A stretch of DNA of 42,151 nt from an uncultured Bacteroidota bacterium (GTDB taxonomy: Bacteria; Bacteroidota; Bacteroidia; Chitinophagales; Chitinophagaceae): positions 1 through 42,151 of the forward strand of contig CAIKOJ010000143.1 in NCBI GenBank assembly GCA_903829015.1. The letters are read 5' to 3'. Each line of letters starts with the position of its first letter. Within the stretch, counting starts at the first letter, position 1. Shown piece after piece: positions 16,041 to 23,799 of this stretch. Position numbers and translations under genes: made by a program. Under the pieces are notes generated by a model, which was not told the origin of the DNA, made no database searches, and saw only the letters and a program-made list of their open reading frames with translations.

Positions 16041-16102
16041 TCCACGCAGAACTATTCGACTATTCAAATATAAAACAATCTCGTCATAAAGAAATGCGTG
16101 GA
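16041..16102 (-). promoter_or_regulatory. Promoter of the NHL-protein gene inside an 8-bp inverted repeat
   Basis: The minus strand has TATATTTG (16065-16072), a perfect TAnnTTTG -7 element, 134 bp before the ATG. It is bracketed by a perfect inverted repeat, TCCACGCA (16041-16048) and TGCGTGGA (16095-16102). Half-sites on both sides of a promoter suggest operator sites for a dimeric regulator or a looped structure. Confidence 0.4.
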
Positions 16103-16130
16103 GGTAATCTCACCCGAAACTATTTTCTAT

Positions 16131-16172
16131 CATAGGCCCCAAATGTCCCGTCATAGGCCGTATACGTCCTGT
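16131..16172. repeat. Two imperfect 21-nt tandem repeats
   Basis: Units at 16131-16151 and 16152-16172 both start CATAGGCC and end with a CGTCC-like or GTCCC-like stretch plus T, and a third start (CATG) follows. They are too few and too imperfect for a CRISPR array. Confidence 0.55.
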
Positions 16173-16184
16173 CATGTATATTTT

Positions 16185-16243
16185 ATTTTGCAGTTTACCA
16201 ATAAAGCACGAACTTTATTTAAGGTAGCTTGGCACTGCAAAAT
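16185..16243. other. 59-nt compound hairpin, possible structured RNA
   Basis: A 10-bp perfect outer stem ATTTTGCAGT (16185-16194) / ACTGCAAAAT (16234-16243) encloses TACC/GGTA and a 7-bp inner stem AATAAAG (16200-16206) / CTTTATT (16213-16219) with a 6-nt loop. Three stacked helices separated only by small bulges are hard to explain by chance in a non-coding stretch. Confidence 0.5.
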
Positions 16244-16341
16244 TTACCTTGCAAGGGTGTATACTCAAATATGTATTTCGATACATTTAAAAAAAATGAC
16301 GTGCAACGAATTTTCCCAAATGGGTAGTTTTTGAGAAATTT

Positions 16342-16350
16342 TTATCCACA
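16342..16350 (+). other. Single DnaA-box-like 9-mer
   Basis: TTATCCACA is a perfect consensus DnaA box. Only one was found in the intergenic region, and no dnaA, dnaN or gidA lies nearby, so it is weak evidence for an origin. Confidence 0.35.
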
Positions 16351-16367
16351 ATTTGGATGCTATCAAC

Positions 16368-16560
16368 TGATAATCAATCAATTAACAAAAACAGCAACTT
16401 TGTAATGAAAAGTGGGAAAATTTGTTCCAATTACATTCAGTGAAATCCGAGAAATCTGTTTAACCTGTCTGCCGACAGGCAGGTTAGTGGTTCAGAAAAT
16501 TCGCTGCCGAAAATACCCCAAAACCGGAAGTTATCTCATAATAAGTTGATAATCAATCAA
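16368..16560 (+). repeat. 14-bp direct repeat pair in the non-coding region
   Basis: TGATAATCAATCAA occurs at 16368-16381 and again at 16547-16560, 179 bp apart. The second copy sits in the loop of the 12-bp inverted repeat. It may be a protein-binding site or a trace of duplication. Confidence 0.5.
16461..16486. repeat. Stable hairpin with an 11-bp stem
   Basis: TAACCTGTCTG pairs with CAGGCAGGTTA (one G-T wobble) around a 4-nt loop. It is rich in CAGGCAGG, a motif often seen in dispersed Bacteroidota intergenic palindromes. No T-tract follows, so it is not an obvious terminator. Confidence 0.5.
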
Positions 16561-16579
16561 ATAAGCCACTTCCGGTTTT
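16520..16579 (+). repeat. 12-bp inverted repeat with extra copies of CCGGAAG
   Basis: AAAACCGGAAGT (16520-16531) pairs perfectly with ACTTCCGGTTTT (16568-16579), with a 36-nt loop and a T-rich end. Two more direct CCGGAAG copies follow within 25 bp. The pattern could be a large-loop terminator of an unrecognised RNA or a cluster of binding sites. Confidence 0.5.
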
Positions 16580-16783
16580 TCTGGTACCGGAAGAAACCGG
16601 AAGATTTCCCGCAATTTGGTTGTAGCGGAATTGCCTGATGATTCAATTTAATTGACTGATTCATTATTGCTGTTATTCGCCATATAAGTACTAATAAAAA
16701 AACATTTGCGCAGGCTAGGGAAGCAAAAGGCAATGATCAGTTTTTTGTTTGAAAAGCATTAATATCGTCCAATAATTCAGTTT

Positions 16784-17758
16784 ATGCTTTTCGAAGGTAA
16801 ATTTTCAGCAGACGGTTTTGACAACCGTATCACACAGTTATTCGGAATTAAATATCCCATCATACAGGCGGGTATGATTTGGAACTCGGGTTGGGAGCTG
16901 GCATCGGCGGTAAGCAATGCCGGTGGACTGGGTATAATAGGTGCGGGCAGTATGTATCCCGATGTACTGCTGGACCACATACAGAAGTGTAAAAAAGCTA
17001 CAGATAAACCTTTTGCAGTCAACCTGCCATTGCTGTACCCTGATATTGACAAACATGTTGAACACATTATCAACGAGCAGGTAAAGATCGTTTTCACATC
17101 AGCCGGTAATCCGAAAACATGGACACAAAAGCTGAAGGATAAAGGCATTGTGGTGGTGCATGTAGTATCGAGCGCAAAATTTGCGAAGAAATGCGAGGAA
17201 GCTGGTTGCGATGCCGTAGTTGCCGAAGGCTTTGAAGCAGGTGGCCACAACGGCCGCGAAGAGACCACAACCCTATGCCTGATACCTGCTGTAAGGAATG
17301 CTCTAAAAATACCGTTGATAGCTGCAGGCGGTATAGCCACTGGCAGAGCAATGTTTGCAGTAATGGTATTAGGTGCAGAAGGAGCGCAGATGGGCAGCAG
17401 ATTTGTCTGTACGCCTGAGTCTTCCGGACACAATGCGTTTAAAGAAGCAGTAGTTGCCGCCAACGAAGGTGATACTGTTCTTACGTTGAAAAAGCTAACA
17501 CCGGTTAGGCTTATCAAAAATAAATTTTGCCAGCAGGTTCAGGAGGCAGAAAGTGCAGGATCAACAGTACACGAACTCGAAGAGTTATTAGGCAGGGCAC
17601 GCGCCAAAAAAGGTATGTTTGAAGGAGACACTGAAGCCGGTGAACTGGAGATTGGGCAGGTGAGCAGTATTATCAAAGAGATAGTGCCTGCGGCTCAGGT
17701 TGTAAATGAAGTATGGGAAGAGTTTAAGCTGGCTGCGGCAAATCCGTTTGCTTTTTAA
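16784..17758 (+). CDS. Nitronate monooxygenase / FabK-like FMN oxidoreductase
   Basis: 324 residues, a complete TIM-barrel flavoprotein of the 2-nitropropane dioxygenase superfamily. Visible motifs are PIIQAGMIW near the N-terminus, SNAGGLGIIG, the FMN-binding VVAEGFEAGGHNGR with the conserved His, and the phosphate-binding PLIAAGGIATGRAM followed by GAQMGSRFVCTPES. The superfamily includes nitronate monooxygenases, which detoxify alkyl nitronates, and the enoyl-ACP reductase FabK; sequence alone does not separate them, and the absence of other fab genes nearby slightly favours the former. It is cytoplasmic and monocistronic, converging with the VWA gene. The non-coding repeat region lies directly upstream and no perfect TAnnTTTG box was found within 100 bp of the start. 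Confidence 0.9.
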   Translation: MLFEGKFSADGFDNRITQLFGIKYPIIQAGMIWNSGWELASAVSNAGGLGIIGAGSMYPDVLLDHIQKCKKATDKPFAVNLPLLYPDIDKHVEHIINEQVKIVFTSAGNPKTWTQKLKDKGIVVVHVVSSAKFAKKCEEAGCDAVVAEGFEAGGHNGREETTTLCLIPAVRNALKIPLIAAGGIATGRAMFAVMVLGAEGAQMGSRFVCTPESSGHNAFKEAVVAANEGDTVLTLKKLTPVRLIKNKFCQQVQEAESAGSTVHELEELLGRARAKKGMFEGDTEAGELEIGQVSSIIKEIVPAAQVVNEVWEEFKLAAANPFAF

Positions 17759-17796
17759 TCGGTTTGCCTCTGTTGCAATAGGCTTTTAGCCAATCC

Positions 17797-19839
17797 TTAC
17801 ATTGCCAGCCAATACTTTCTCAGCAGCCATTCCGCAGTGGCAATGAGCAGTATCAAAAAGAAATACCACTTACGGTCTACCAGCGGAACAGTTTCTGTAT
17901 TAGACTGTATCAGTGGCTTCACATGATCGTTGTGGGTGATGCTGTCATAGAGGGCAGATACATTTTTAGCGGGTACCAATCCACCATTGTATTTTTTTGC
18001 AAGGCTGTACAGCAGCGGATAATCTGCTCCAGATTCCATCAATTCCAGCGGCATACTCTCCACTACAAATGTTCCGGAGGCTGTATAATTCTTGTCGTTG
18101 TAAGTAGTGTGTGCATTCCATGTATATGTGCCGCCTGCCCATATACCAATGTTCAGGCTGTAGGCTGTCCCGGAGCGTTCAAATGAAAAGTTCTGTTTTC
18201 TGCCGGCGCTGTCTGTTATGGTCAGTTGTGCGTCCGGAGTATTCACTTGTTCATTGTTGGCATTCAGCAGGTACGCATTCAATGATACCGGCTCCTGATC
18301 GCTCCATACATACTTAGGCAGTACAGCGTTGAATGGTTTATCTGTGTTGGAAGCACTTAGGAAAGCGATCGTCTGTCTGATACATTCATCAACTACGCTG
18401 TGATCATTGAAATTCTTGAACTCATACAATCGCCACCGCCACAAACCCTCGCCCATTAAAACAGCCGTGGGAACATTACTTTGCTGCAGCACCCATACAG
18501 GCATCATTGTGGTTGCCGAACTTCCTTTCTGCATAAACAAAATGTTAGCCCCCGGTGCAGCATTCATGGCACTGATAGAAGTAGTAAGTGGGGGCATTTT
18601 ATCCGTTACCGACTGTATATTCTGCGGAAGGATGAAAGCGTTAAATGCGGGGTTATATACACCCTGCACATCGTGCGGTACTGATGCAGAAAATGTAGTG
18701 TGGGTCAGTGGTTCCAACTGATTCATGGCAGTCATATCAGATTGGCTGCTGAGGATGAACCAGATTGGTTTCTTCGCTGCAAGTATTTGTGCAGCTATCT
18801 TATTTCTGAAAGAGGGCATGCCATGTGCAATGATCACATTGTAATCATTGAGGGAGGTGGGTAGGGTTCCCGGTTCGGCTACCGATACATTGTATGTTTC
18901 TTGTCCGCTCAGTGATTCTTTTATTGCATTGATATCCGGGTGTGGTGCCGCTGATACGACCAGTATTTTCTTTTTCTGGTCTACCACTTCCACAAAAATG
19001 TCCTTACGGTTGTTGGTTACGTTTTTCTCTCCTTCAGCTTCCGGTACAGAAATAATGTAATGGTGCAATCCTGCTTTTGTTGCCTTAATGGTAAATGAAA
19101 CTGCTCTGTCGTACTTATCAGTATTGATGACCACCGGCACAGAGGATAGCATGCCCTCTCCTTCTTTGATCGTAACACTGTTGTTAAAGCCTTTGCACAG
19201 CTCAGCTACAAGATCGGCACGAATTTCAAAACTGCTGTTAAGTGTTACGGTTTTGTTGGCGTATGTTCTGGCCAGCCGCAGGTCTTTTTGCTGTGCAATG
19301 TCGCCGATTGCGGCAACATACATTGGGCTATGCAGCGAAAGCTGCTGGTATACCGGGTTCAGTCCCTGATTAAACCTCCCATCTGTTGCCAGGATAACAG
19401 CACCCAAATTTTGCATGCCAAAGTACTCCTGAGCCCTAGCCAGTGCCGCCGAAATATCTGTGGCCGCTTGATGGTACTGAAACAGGCTGTCTGTTTGCAC
19501 AGCACTACCAAAAGCCCATTTCACCACTTTGTATTGAGCAGACAGCCTTTCAGATAGTGCTTCAACATTATTACGGTAGCTCTGAGAATCGCCACCAAGC
19601 GCATTGGCTATACTCACACTGTTGTCCTGAAGTACCAAAACAACCGGTTTTTCGATCACATTTTTTGTAATGGTAATTGTGGGTACTAAAATGAGCAGCA
19701 GCGTAAAGAATACAACCAGACTTCGTAAAAGAGAAGTGATCCAGGGGTAGGGTACTGCGCGCGCTTTATCGGCGCGGTAAACCCAATAACCTGCCCCCGC
19801 CGCCAGTATAATAGCGATAATCCAAAAAATCCATTGCAT
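17797..19839 (-). CDS. VWA-domain inner-membrane protein
   Basis: 680 residues from the ATG at 19839. The longer frame to 19920 adds a tail that does not look coding, whereas MQWIFWIIAIILAAGAGYWVY is a clean first membrane helix. A second helix (about 38-53) is followed by a von Willebrand A-like domain with the MIDAS motif DNSVS (72-76) and ILATDG. Next come beta-rich Ig-like extracytoplasmic regions, a Rossmann-like stretch (KILVVSAAPHPDINAIKESL) and a last membrane helix at the C-terminus (WYFFLILLIATAEWLLRKYW). The layout resembles the large BatA/BatB-related or glutamine amidotransferase-like VWA membrane proteins common in Bacteroidota. It stands alone, without MoxR ATPase or other bat genes in the window. 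Function is unknown; a role in envelope stress or complex assembly is a guess from the family. Confidence 0.8.
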   Translation of the reverse strand: MQWIFWIIAIILAAGAGYWVYRADKARAVPYPWITSLLRSLVVFFTLLLILVPTITITKNVIEKPVVLVLQDNSVSIANALGGDSQSYRNNVEALSERLSAQYKVVKWAFGSAVQTDSLFQYHQAATDISAALARAQEYFGMQNLGAVILATDGRFNQGLNPVYQQLSLHSPMYVAAIGDIAQQKDLRLARTYANKTVTLNSSFEIRADLVAELCKGFNNSVTIKEGEGMLSSVPVVINTDKYDRAVSFTIKATKAGLHHYIISVPEAEGEKNVTNNRKDIFVEVVDQKKKILVVSAAPHPDINAIKESLSGQETYNVSVAEPGTLPTSLNDYNVIIAHGMPSFRNKIAAQILAAKKPIWFILSSQSDMTAMNQLEPLTHTTFSASVPHDVQGVYNPAFNAFILPQNIQSVTDKMPPLTTSISAMNAAPGANILFMQKGSSATTMMPVWVLQQSNVPTAVLMGEGLWRWRLYEFKNFNDHSVVDECIRQTIAFLSASNTDKPFNAVLPKYVWSDQEPVSLNAYLLNANNEQVNTPDAQLTITDSAGRKQNFSFERSGTAYSLNIGIWAGGTYTWNAHTTYNDKNYTASGTFVVESMPLELMESGADYPLLYSLAKKYNGGLVPAKNVSALYDSITHNDHVKPLIQSNTETVPLVDRKWYFFLILLIATAEWLLRKYWLAM

Positions 19840-19989
19840 TGGTCGGCAAGCTAACGAAAGTTGAGCAATTTGAAAATTTGATACATTGAAAATATTGTGA
19901 AAACTCAGAACAAACCTCAATACGGTTAAATGCAGCCGCTATTTGGGATAATATTATCTTTACAACCTGAGCAGTTCTAAAATATCACA

Positions 19990-20868
19990 ATGAGTTTATT
20001 TGCCATACTAAAATACCTCGTTAATCATCCCCTCAACAGGGATAACAAATGGGGCGCTATCATCAGATTTCTGAAGTGGCAGATATACATTCGGCTCAAC
20101 GCTTTTCCGGTAATTTATTTTTTCACCGACAAATCAAAGCTGATACTGAGAAGAGGGATGAGTGGCGCTACCGGCAATATGTATTGCGGTCTACACGAAT
20201 TTAATGATATGGGTTTTCTGCTCCATTTTCTGAGAAAGGATGACCTGTTTTGCGATATAGGTGCTAACATAGGCAGTTATACTGTGCTCTCGGCGGCACA
20301 TGTGGGCGCTCAAACCATTTCATTTGAACCTGTGCCTGCCACCTACGAGCACCTGCTGAATAATATATACATTAACCGTGCTAACAATCTGGTGCAGCCG
20401 CACAATATTGCACTAGGGGCTCAGAAAGGAACAGTTGACTTCACCAGCACGCTCGACTCAATGAACCACGTAGCCGCGCCGGGTGATACAAACAAAATAA
20501 CCGTTGAGATCAGCACTCTTGACGACATAATAGGGGAGAGAACTCCGGCATTACTTAAGATAGACGTTGAAGGATTTGAGACAGAGGTGATCCGGGGTGC
20601 GTCTAATACACTGAATAAACCTGAACTTAAAGCTATCATCATTGAGCTCAACAATTCCGGTGCCAGATATGGCTATGACGACAGCAAGATCCACGACACT
20701 TTTATCCGTTCGGGTTTTGAGCCTTATTTGTACGACCCGCTAACAAGGGCACTCACAAAAGCTGCTTCGTTCGGTTTCCACAATACTATTTATATACGTG
20801 ACATAGCTTTTGTCACCGATAGATTGAAAAACGCCGCACCTTTTAAAGTGCTGAATAAGTCTATATGA
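19990..20868 (+). CDS. FkbM family SAM-dependent methyltransferase
   Basis: 292 residues. The SAM-binding motif I FCDIGANIGSYTVLSA and motif II FEPVPATYEHLLNNI, then LLKIDVEGFETEVIRGA and IIELN, are diagnostic for FkbM-type methyltransferases, which usually O-methylate sugars or polyketides. No signal peptide is present; the first 60 residues (with NKWGAIIRFLKWQIYIRL) are basic and partly amphipathic, perhaps membrane-associated. Bacteroidota often carry such enzymes for modification of surface polysaccharide, which would fit the glycan genes at 36.6-40 kb, but there is no direct link. A near-consensus TATCTTTA box lies about 28 bp upstream of the ATG. The gene is divergent from the VWA gene and followed by icd with its own promoter. 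Confidence 0.88.
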   Translation: MSLFAILKYLVNHPLNRDNKWGAIIRFLKWQIYIRLNAFPVIYFFTDKSKLILRRGMSGATGNMYCGLHEFNDMGFLLHFLRKDDLFCDIGANIGSYTVLSAAHVGAQTISFEPVPATYEHLLNNIYINRANNLVQPHNIALGAQKGTVDFTSTLDSMNHVAAPGDTNKITVEISTLDDIIGERTPALLKIDVEGFETEVIRGASNTLNKPELKAIIIELNNSGARYGYDDSKIHDTFIRSGFEPYLYDPLTRALTKAASFGFHNTIYIRDIAFVTDRLKNAAPFKVLNKSI

Positions 20869-20936
20869 CAGATTTATTTCAGAAAATCGGCTGAAACTTA
20901 TCCGAATAGTGAAACGTTTTGATTTTAAAAACTCAC

Positions 20937-20944
20937 TACCTTTG
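20937..20944 (+). promoter_or_regulatory. Bacteroidota -7 promoter element for icd
   Basis: TACCTTTG is a perfect TAnnTTTG match 50 bp before the icd ATG, with a TTTTG at 20917-20921 as a possible -33 element. Confidence 0.65.
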
Positions 20945-20994
20945 TGCGATTTTTAACGACTTTATATTATTAATATAATTAACCTGAACTAAAA

Positions 20995-22221
20995 ATGGCC
21001 AAGATCAAAGTAGCAAATCCTGTAGTAGAATTGGATGGTGATGAGATGACCCGAATCATCTGGAAATACATAAAAGAAAAACTGATTCTCCCTTATCTCG
21101 ATATAGATATCAAATACTTCGATCTTGGTGTAGAGCATCGCGATGCTACTAACGATCAGGTTACTATCGATTCAGCCAATGCGATTAAACAATATGGTGT
21201 AGGTATCAAATGTGCTACCATCACTCCTGATGAAGCACGTGTTACTGAATTCAACCTGAAGCAGATGTGGAAGAGCCCTAACGGCACTATTCGTAACATC
21301 CTTGATGGTACAGTGTTCCGCGAGCCGATCGTTATGAACAATATCCCACGTTTGGTGCCAAACTGGACAGCTCCTATTTGTATAGGCCGTCACGCATTTG
21401 GCGACCAGTACCGCGCTACTGATTTTGTGGTGAAAGGAAAAGGCAAGCTTACTATTAAGTTTGAAGGTGAGAACGGCGAAAACCAGGAGTTTGAAGTATA
21501 TAATTTCAAGGGCGATGGCGTAGCATTGGCTATGTACAATACAGATGAGTCTATCATGGGTTTTGCACGTGCCTGCTTCAACATGGCTTTGCAGAAACAA
21601 TGGCCTTTGTACCTGTCTACAAAAAATACCATCCTTAAAAAATATGATGGTCGCTTCAAAGATATCTTCGAAAAGATCTACAACGAAGAGTTCAAAGCTG
21701 CGTTTGAGAAAGTGAATATCGAGTACGAACACCGCCTGATCGATGACATGGTTGCGAGCGCACTTAAGTGGCACGGCAATTTTGTATGGGCTTGCAAAAA
21801 CTACGACGGCGATGTACAGAGCGATACAGTTGCACAGGGCTTTGGTTCACTGGGCTTAATGACTTCAGTGCTCATCACACCTGATGGCAATACTATGGAA
21901 GCTGAAGCTGCACATGGTACAGTAACCCGCCACTACCGCGAATACCAAAAAGGCAAGCCAACTTCTACCAACCCGATTGCTTCCATTTTTGCATGGACTA
22001 GAGGCCTGGCCTTCCGTGGCAAGCTCGATAACAATCAGGAACTGATCGACTTCTCAACTGCACTGGAGCAGGTTTGTATCGAAACAGTACAGAGCGGCAA
22101 AATGACCAAGGACCTCGCCGTATGTATCCACGGCAACAAAGTGAACCATGGCGAACACTATCTGTACACTGAGGAATTCCTGGATGCACTCAACGAAGGA
22201 TTGAAAAACAAACTGGGATAA
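20995..22221 (+). CDS. icd: NADP-dependent isocitrate dehydrogenase (eukaryote-like type)
   Basis: 408 residues, the size of the homodimeric, eukaryote-like IDH class rather than the 416-residue E. coli type. It oxidatively decarboxylates isocitrate to 2-oxoglutarate in the TCA cycle, producing NADPH. Visible hallmarks are [14 protein letters not shown] at the N-terminus, the substrate-site segment [21 protein letters not shown], the Arg in [28 protein letters not shown], the metal-binding [20 protein letters not shown] and the cofactor-site segment [17 protein letters not shown]. The ATG at 20995 gives the standard N-terminus. It has its own -7 element and a strong terminator 20 bp downstream, so it is a single-gene unit. 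Confidence 0.97.
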   Translation: MAKIKVANPVVELDGDEMTRIIWKYIKEKLILPYLDIDIKYFDLGVEHRDATNDQVTIDSANAIKQYGVGIKCATITPDEARVTEFNLKQMWKSPNGTIRNILDGTVFREPIVMNNIPRLVPNWTAPICIGRHAFGDQYRATDFVVKGKGKLTIKFEGENGENQEFEVYNFKGDGVALAMYNTDESIMGFARACFNMALQKQWPLYLSTKNTILKKYDGRFKDIFEKIYNEEFKAAFEKVNIEYEHRLIDDMVASALKWHGNFVWACKNYDGDVQSDTVAQGFGSLGLMTSVLITPDGNTMEAEAAHGTVTRHYREYQKGKPTSTNPIASIFAWTRGLAFRGKLDNNQELIDFSTALEQVCIETVQSGKMTKDLAVCIHGNKVNHGEHYLYTEEFLDALNEGLKNKLG

Positions 22222-22241
22222 TATCATTCCAAAAAATAGTT

Positions 22242-22293
22242 AAGGCTTTAACCAACTGCGATAATATCTCTACATTTGGTTAAAGCCTTTTTT
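22242..22293 (+). terminator. Rho-independent terminator of icd
   Basis: A perfect 14-bp inverted repeat AAGGCTTTAACCAA (22242-22255) / TTGGTTAAAGCCTT (22276-22289) with a 20-nt loop is followed by more T residues. It lies 20 bp after the icd stop. Confidence 0.88.
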
Positions 22294-22410
22294 ATGATCA
22301 TTGGTGTAGCAGGCCCAAACTCAGCCAAAACAATGAAACGCGACCTGATCGTTTCAAAAGGCCTGCCTGTATATTACTCTATAGATGAAATCCCGGAGTT
22401 ACTCCGTTGA
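22294..22410 (+). pseudogene. 38-codon ORF resembling the C-terminal end of a larger protein
   Basis: The ATG at 22294 touches the T-tract of the icd terminator and the frame ends at 22410, overlapping the stop end of the opposite RNA methyltransferase gene by 12 bp. The product MIIGVAGPNSAKTMKRDLIV... continues with SKGLPVYYSIDEIPELLR. The segment KxGLPVYYSIDEIP resembles the C-terminus of DUF4406/nucleoside 2-deoxyribosyltransferase-like proteins, recalled from family knowledge and not searched. It may be a decayed remnant or a fortuitous ORF. Expression seems unlikely because of the terminator just before it. Confidence 0.3.
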
Positions 22411-23592
22411 TTGCTCTCCTTCTGTTCTTACCATTCTGCGGCTTCCCTCGTACAGTTCGTACTCCATCATCCTGCAGTCAATAATGCTGGTGTAGAATTC
22501 AACCCTGCGTTTGGCTTTCAGTCCTATCTTCTTTGCCAGATCCAGATTTCCGGTAAAGATATAACCCCAGTAACCACCACATTTCTTCTTCATAAAGTCG
22601 CCTATGCGGCCATAGGTTTCTTCCAGTTCGGTTTCGTTGCCCAGCCTGTCGCCGTATTCAGGGTTCATGAACATTACGCCTCTGCCACCCTCCGGAACCT
22701 CGGTAGCTTCAAAATCACAAACAGCAAACTTAATAAGATCAGCAACACCGGCCGCAGTCGCATTTTTACGGGCATTGGTGATGGCCACATCGCTGTAGTC
22801 GGTGGCTATTATTTGAAGGCCAGGCACATCCTTTATTTGCTTGTTAAGCAATTCCATTTCGGCGAGGTACACATTTTCGTTGTACCCTATCAAATGCATG
22901 AAAGCATAATTAAGCCTGAACAAGCCCGGCCGTTGATTTGTGGATATCAAAGCCGCTTCGATCGCTACCGTACCAGATCCGCACATAGGATTCACAAACG
23001 GCGATTGTCTGTCCCACCTGGTCGCATAGATGGTAGCAGACGCCAGTGCTTCCAGCATCGGAGCCCGCCCCGGTATCTTGCGGTAGCTATGCCTTGCCAG
23101 CGAATCTCCGGAAGTATCAATGAATACCTCGGCAGATTCGTTTTTCCAGAAAAGGTGAATGACAGCTCCGGTCAGTTCGGCACCGGTATCAGGCCGCTTC
23201 CCTGTCTTATCACGCATCCGGTCTACAATAGCATCCTTTACCCTAAGATTGGCAAACATACTGTTGTTGATCGTTGGGTTCATAACATTGCTGGTAACCG
23301 AAAAATAGCCATCGGCGGGCAGCAATGTCTCCCAGGGATAGTTTGCGAGGTTTTTATAAATATCATCTGCATTCACGGCATCAAACTGTTTCAGGCTGTA
23401 TAAAACCTGGCTGGCACATCTAAGATTCAGATTGAGTTTTATGCAGTCATTAATAGTTGCATTGATCTTCACACCGGTAACAAAAGTCTCCAGAGGCGTG
23501 ATCCCTAGTTCCTTCATTTCCATTTCAAGGTAAGGGGCAAGGCGCTTATTGCAGGTTATTGTAACTGACGATGCTGAAGTGTATACTGACAT
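22399..23592 (-). CDS. THUMP-domain RNA methyltransferase (RlmL/UPF0020 family)
   Basis: 397 residues. An N-terminal THUMP domain (about 8-160; ITCNKRLAPYLEMEMKELG, then DTSGDSLARHSYRK) that binds RNA precedes a Rossmann methyltransferase domain with motif I FVNPMCGSGTVAIEAAL, motif II IIATDYSD and the catalytic motif NPEYGDRLG. The family makes N2-methylguanosine in 23S rRNA (RlmL, m2G2445) or related tRNA positions; this length lacks the C-terminal RlmK half found in E. coli RlmKL. The catalytic motif has Glu where many members have Pro (NPPY), as often seen in Bacteroidota relatives. The C-terminus overlaps the short ORF at 22294-22410. No perfect TAnnTTTG box was found upstream; the gene is divergent from the LpxH-like gene. 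Confidence 0.88.
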   Translation of the reverse strand: MSVYTSASSVTITCNKRLAPYLEMEMKELGITPLETFVTGVKINATINDCIKLNLNLRCASQVLYSLKQFDAVNADDIYKNLANYPWETLLPADGYFSVTSNVMNPTINNSMFANLRVKDAIVDRMRDKTGKRPDTGAELTGAVIHLFWKNESAEVFIDTSGDSLARHSYRKIPGRAPMLEALASATIYATRWDRQSPFVNPMCGSGTVAIEAALISTNQRPGLFRLNYAFMHLIGYNENVYLAEMELLNKQIKDVPGLQIIATDYSDVAITNARKNATAAGVADLIKFAVCDFEATEVPEGGRGVMFMNPEYGDRLGNETELEETYGRIGDFMKKKCGGYWGYIFTGNLDLAKKIGLKAKRRVEFYTSIIDCRMMEYELYEGSRRMVRTEGEQSTE

Positions 23593-23799
23593 ATGGGTGT
23601 AAAGGTAACGTTTACCAAATTATTACCTCAAACGCAAGTCTGTTATCTGCGGGTACTTCATACAAACCGACATATCAACTCCTGAGATTCCATTCATATT
23701 AAATTAACCGGCTGGTAAAGATTTGGTAAGAAGGACGATACATTCAAATAACATATAGTTTGTCTATTTGCACAACCAAATACTTCACCGAAGGCAATA

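Larger units (their letters stand above)
15932..16783. other. 850-bp non-coding region rich in inverted and direct repeats
   Basis: No convincing gene is visible. The only open frame of any length (16098-16334, plus strand) has a composition unlike its neighbours and runs through the repeats. The region holds the divergent promoter of the NHL gene, two 21-nt tandem units, a 59-nt compound hairpin, a 10-bp palindrome CCTTGCAAGG (16247-16256), a DnaA-box-like 9-mer, a 14-bp direct repeat, a stable hairpin and a 12-bp inverted repeat followed by T residues. A small RNA or regulatory role is possible but not shown. Confidence 0.6.

Noticed and set aside
16131-16172. Possible CRISPR remnant
   Set aside because: Only two imperfect 21-nt units without spacers and no cas genes.
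16098-16334. A 78-codon open frame in the non-coding region
   Set aside because: It runs across the tandem units and the compound hairpin, and its composition (His, Cys, Tyr) is unlike neighbouring proteins.
16342-16350. Replication origin
   Set aside because: A single DnaA box without further boxes, DUE-like array or origin-linked genes is not enough.
16777-17517. A 246-codon open frame opposite the nitronate monooxygenase gene
   Set aside because: Ala/Pro/Ser-rich shadow of the real gene on the plus strand with intact flavin motifs.
22411-23403. A 330-codon open frame on the plus strand opposite the THUMP methyltransferase
   Set aside because: The minus-strand product has all methyltransferase motifs; the plus-strand product has no recognisable domain and reads like a reverse-complement shadow.
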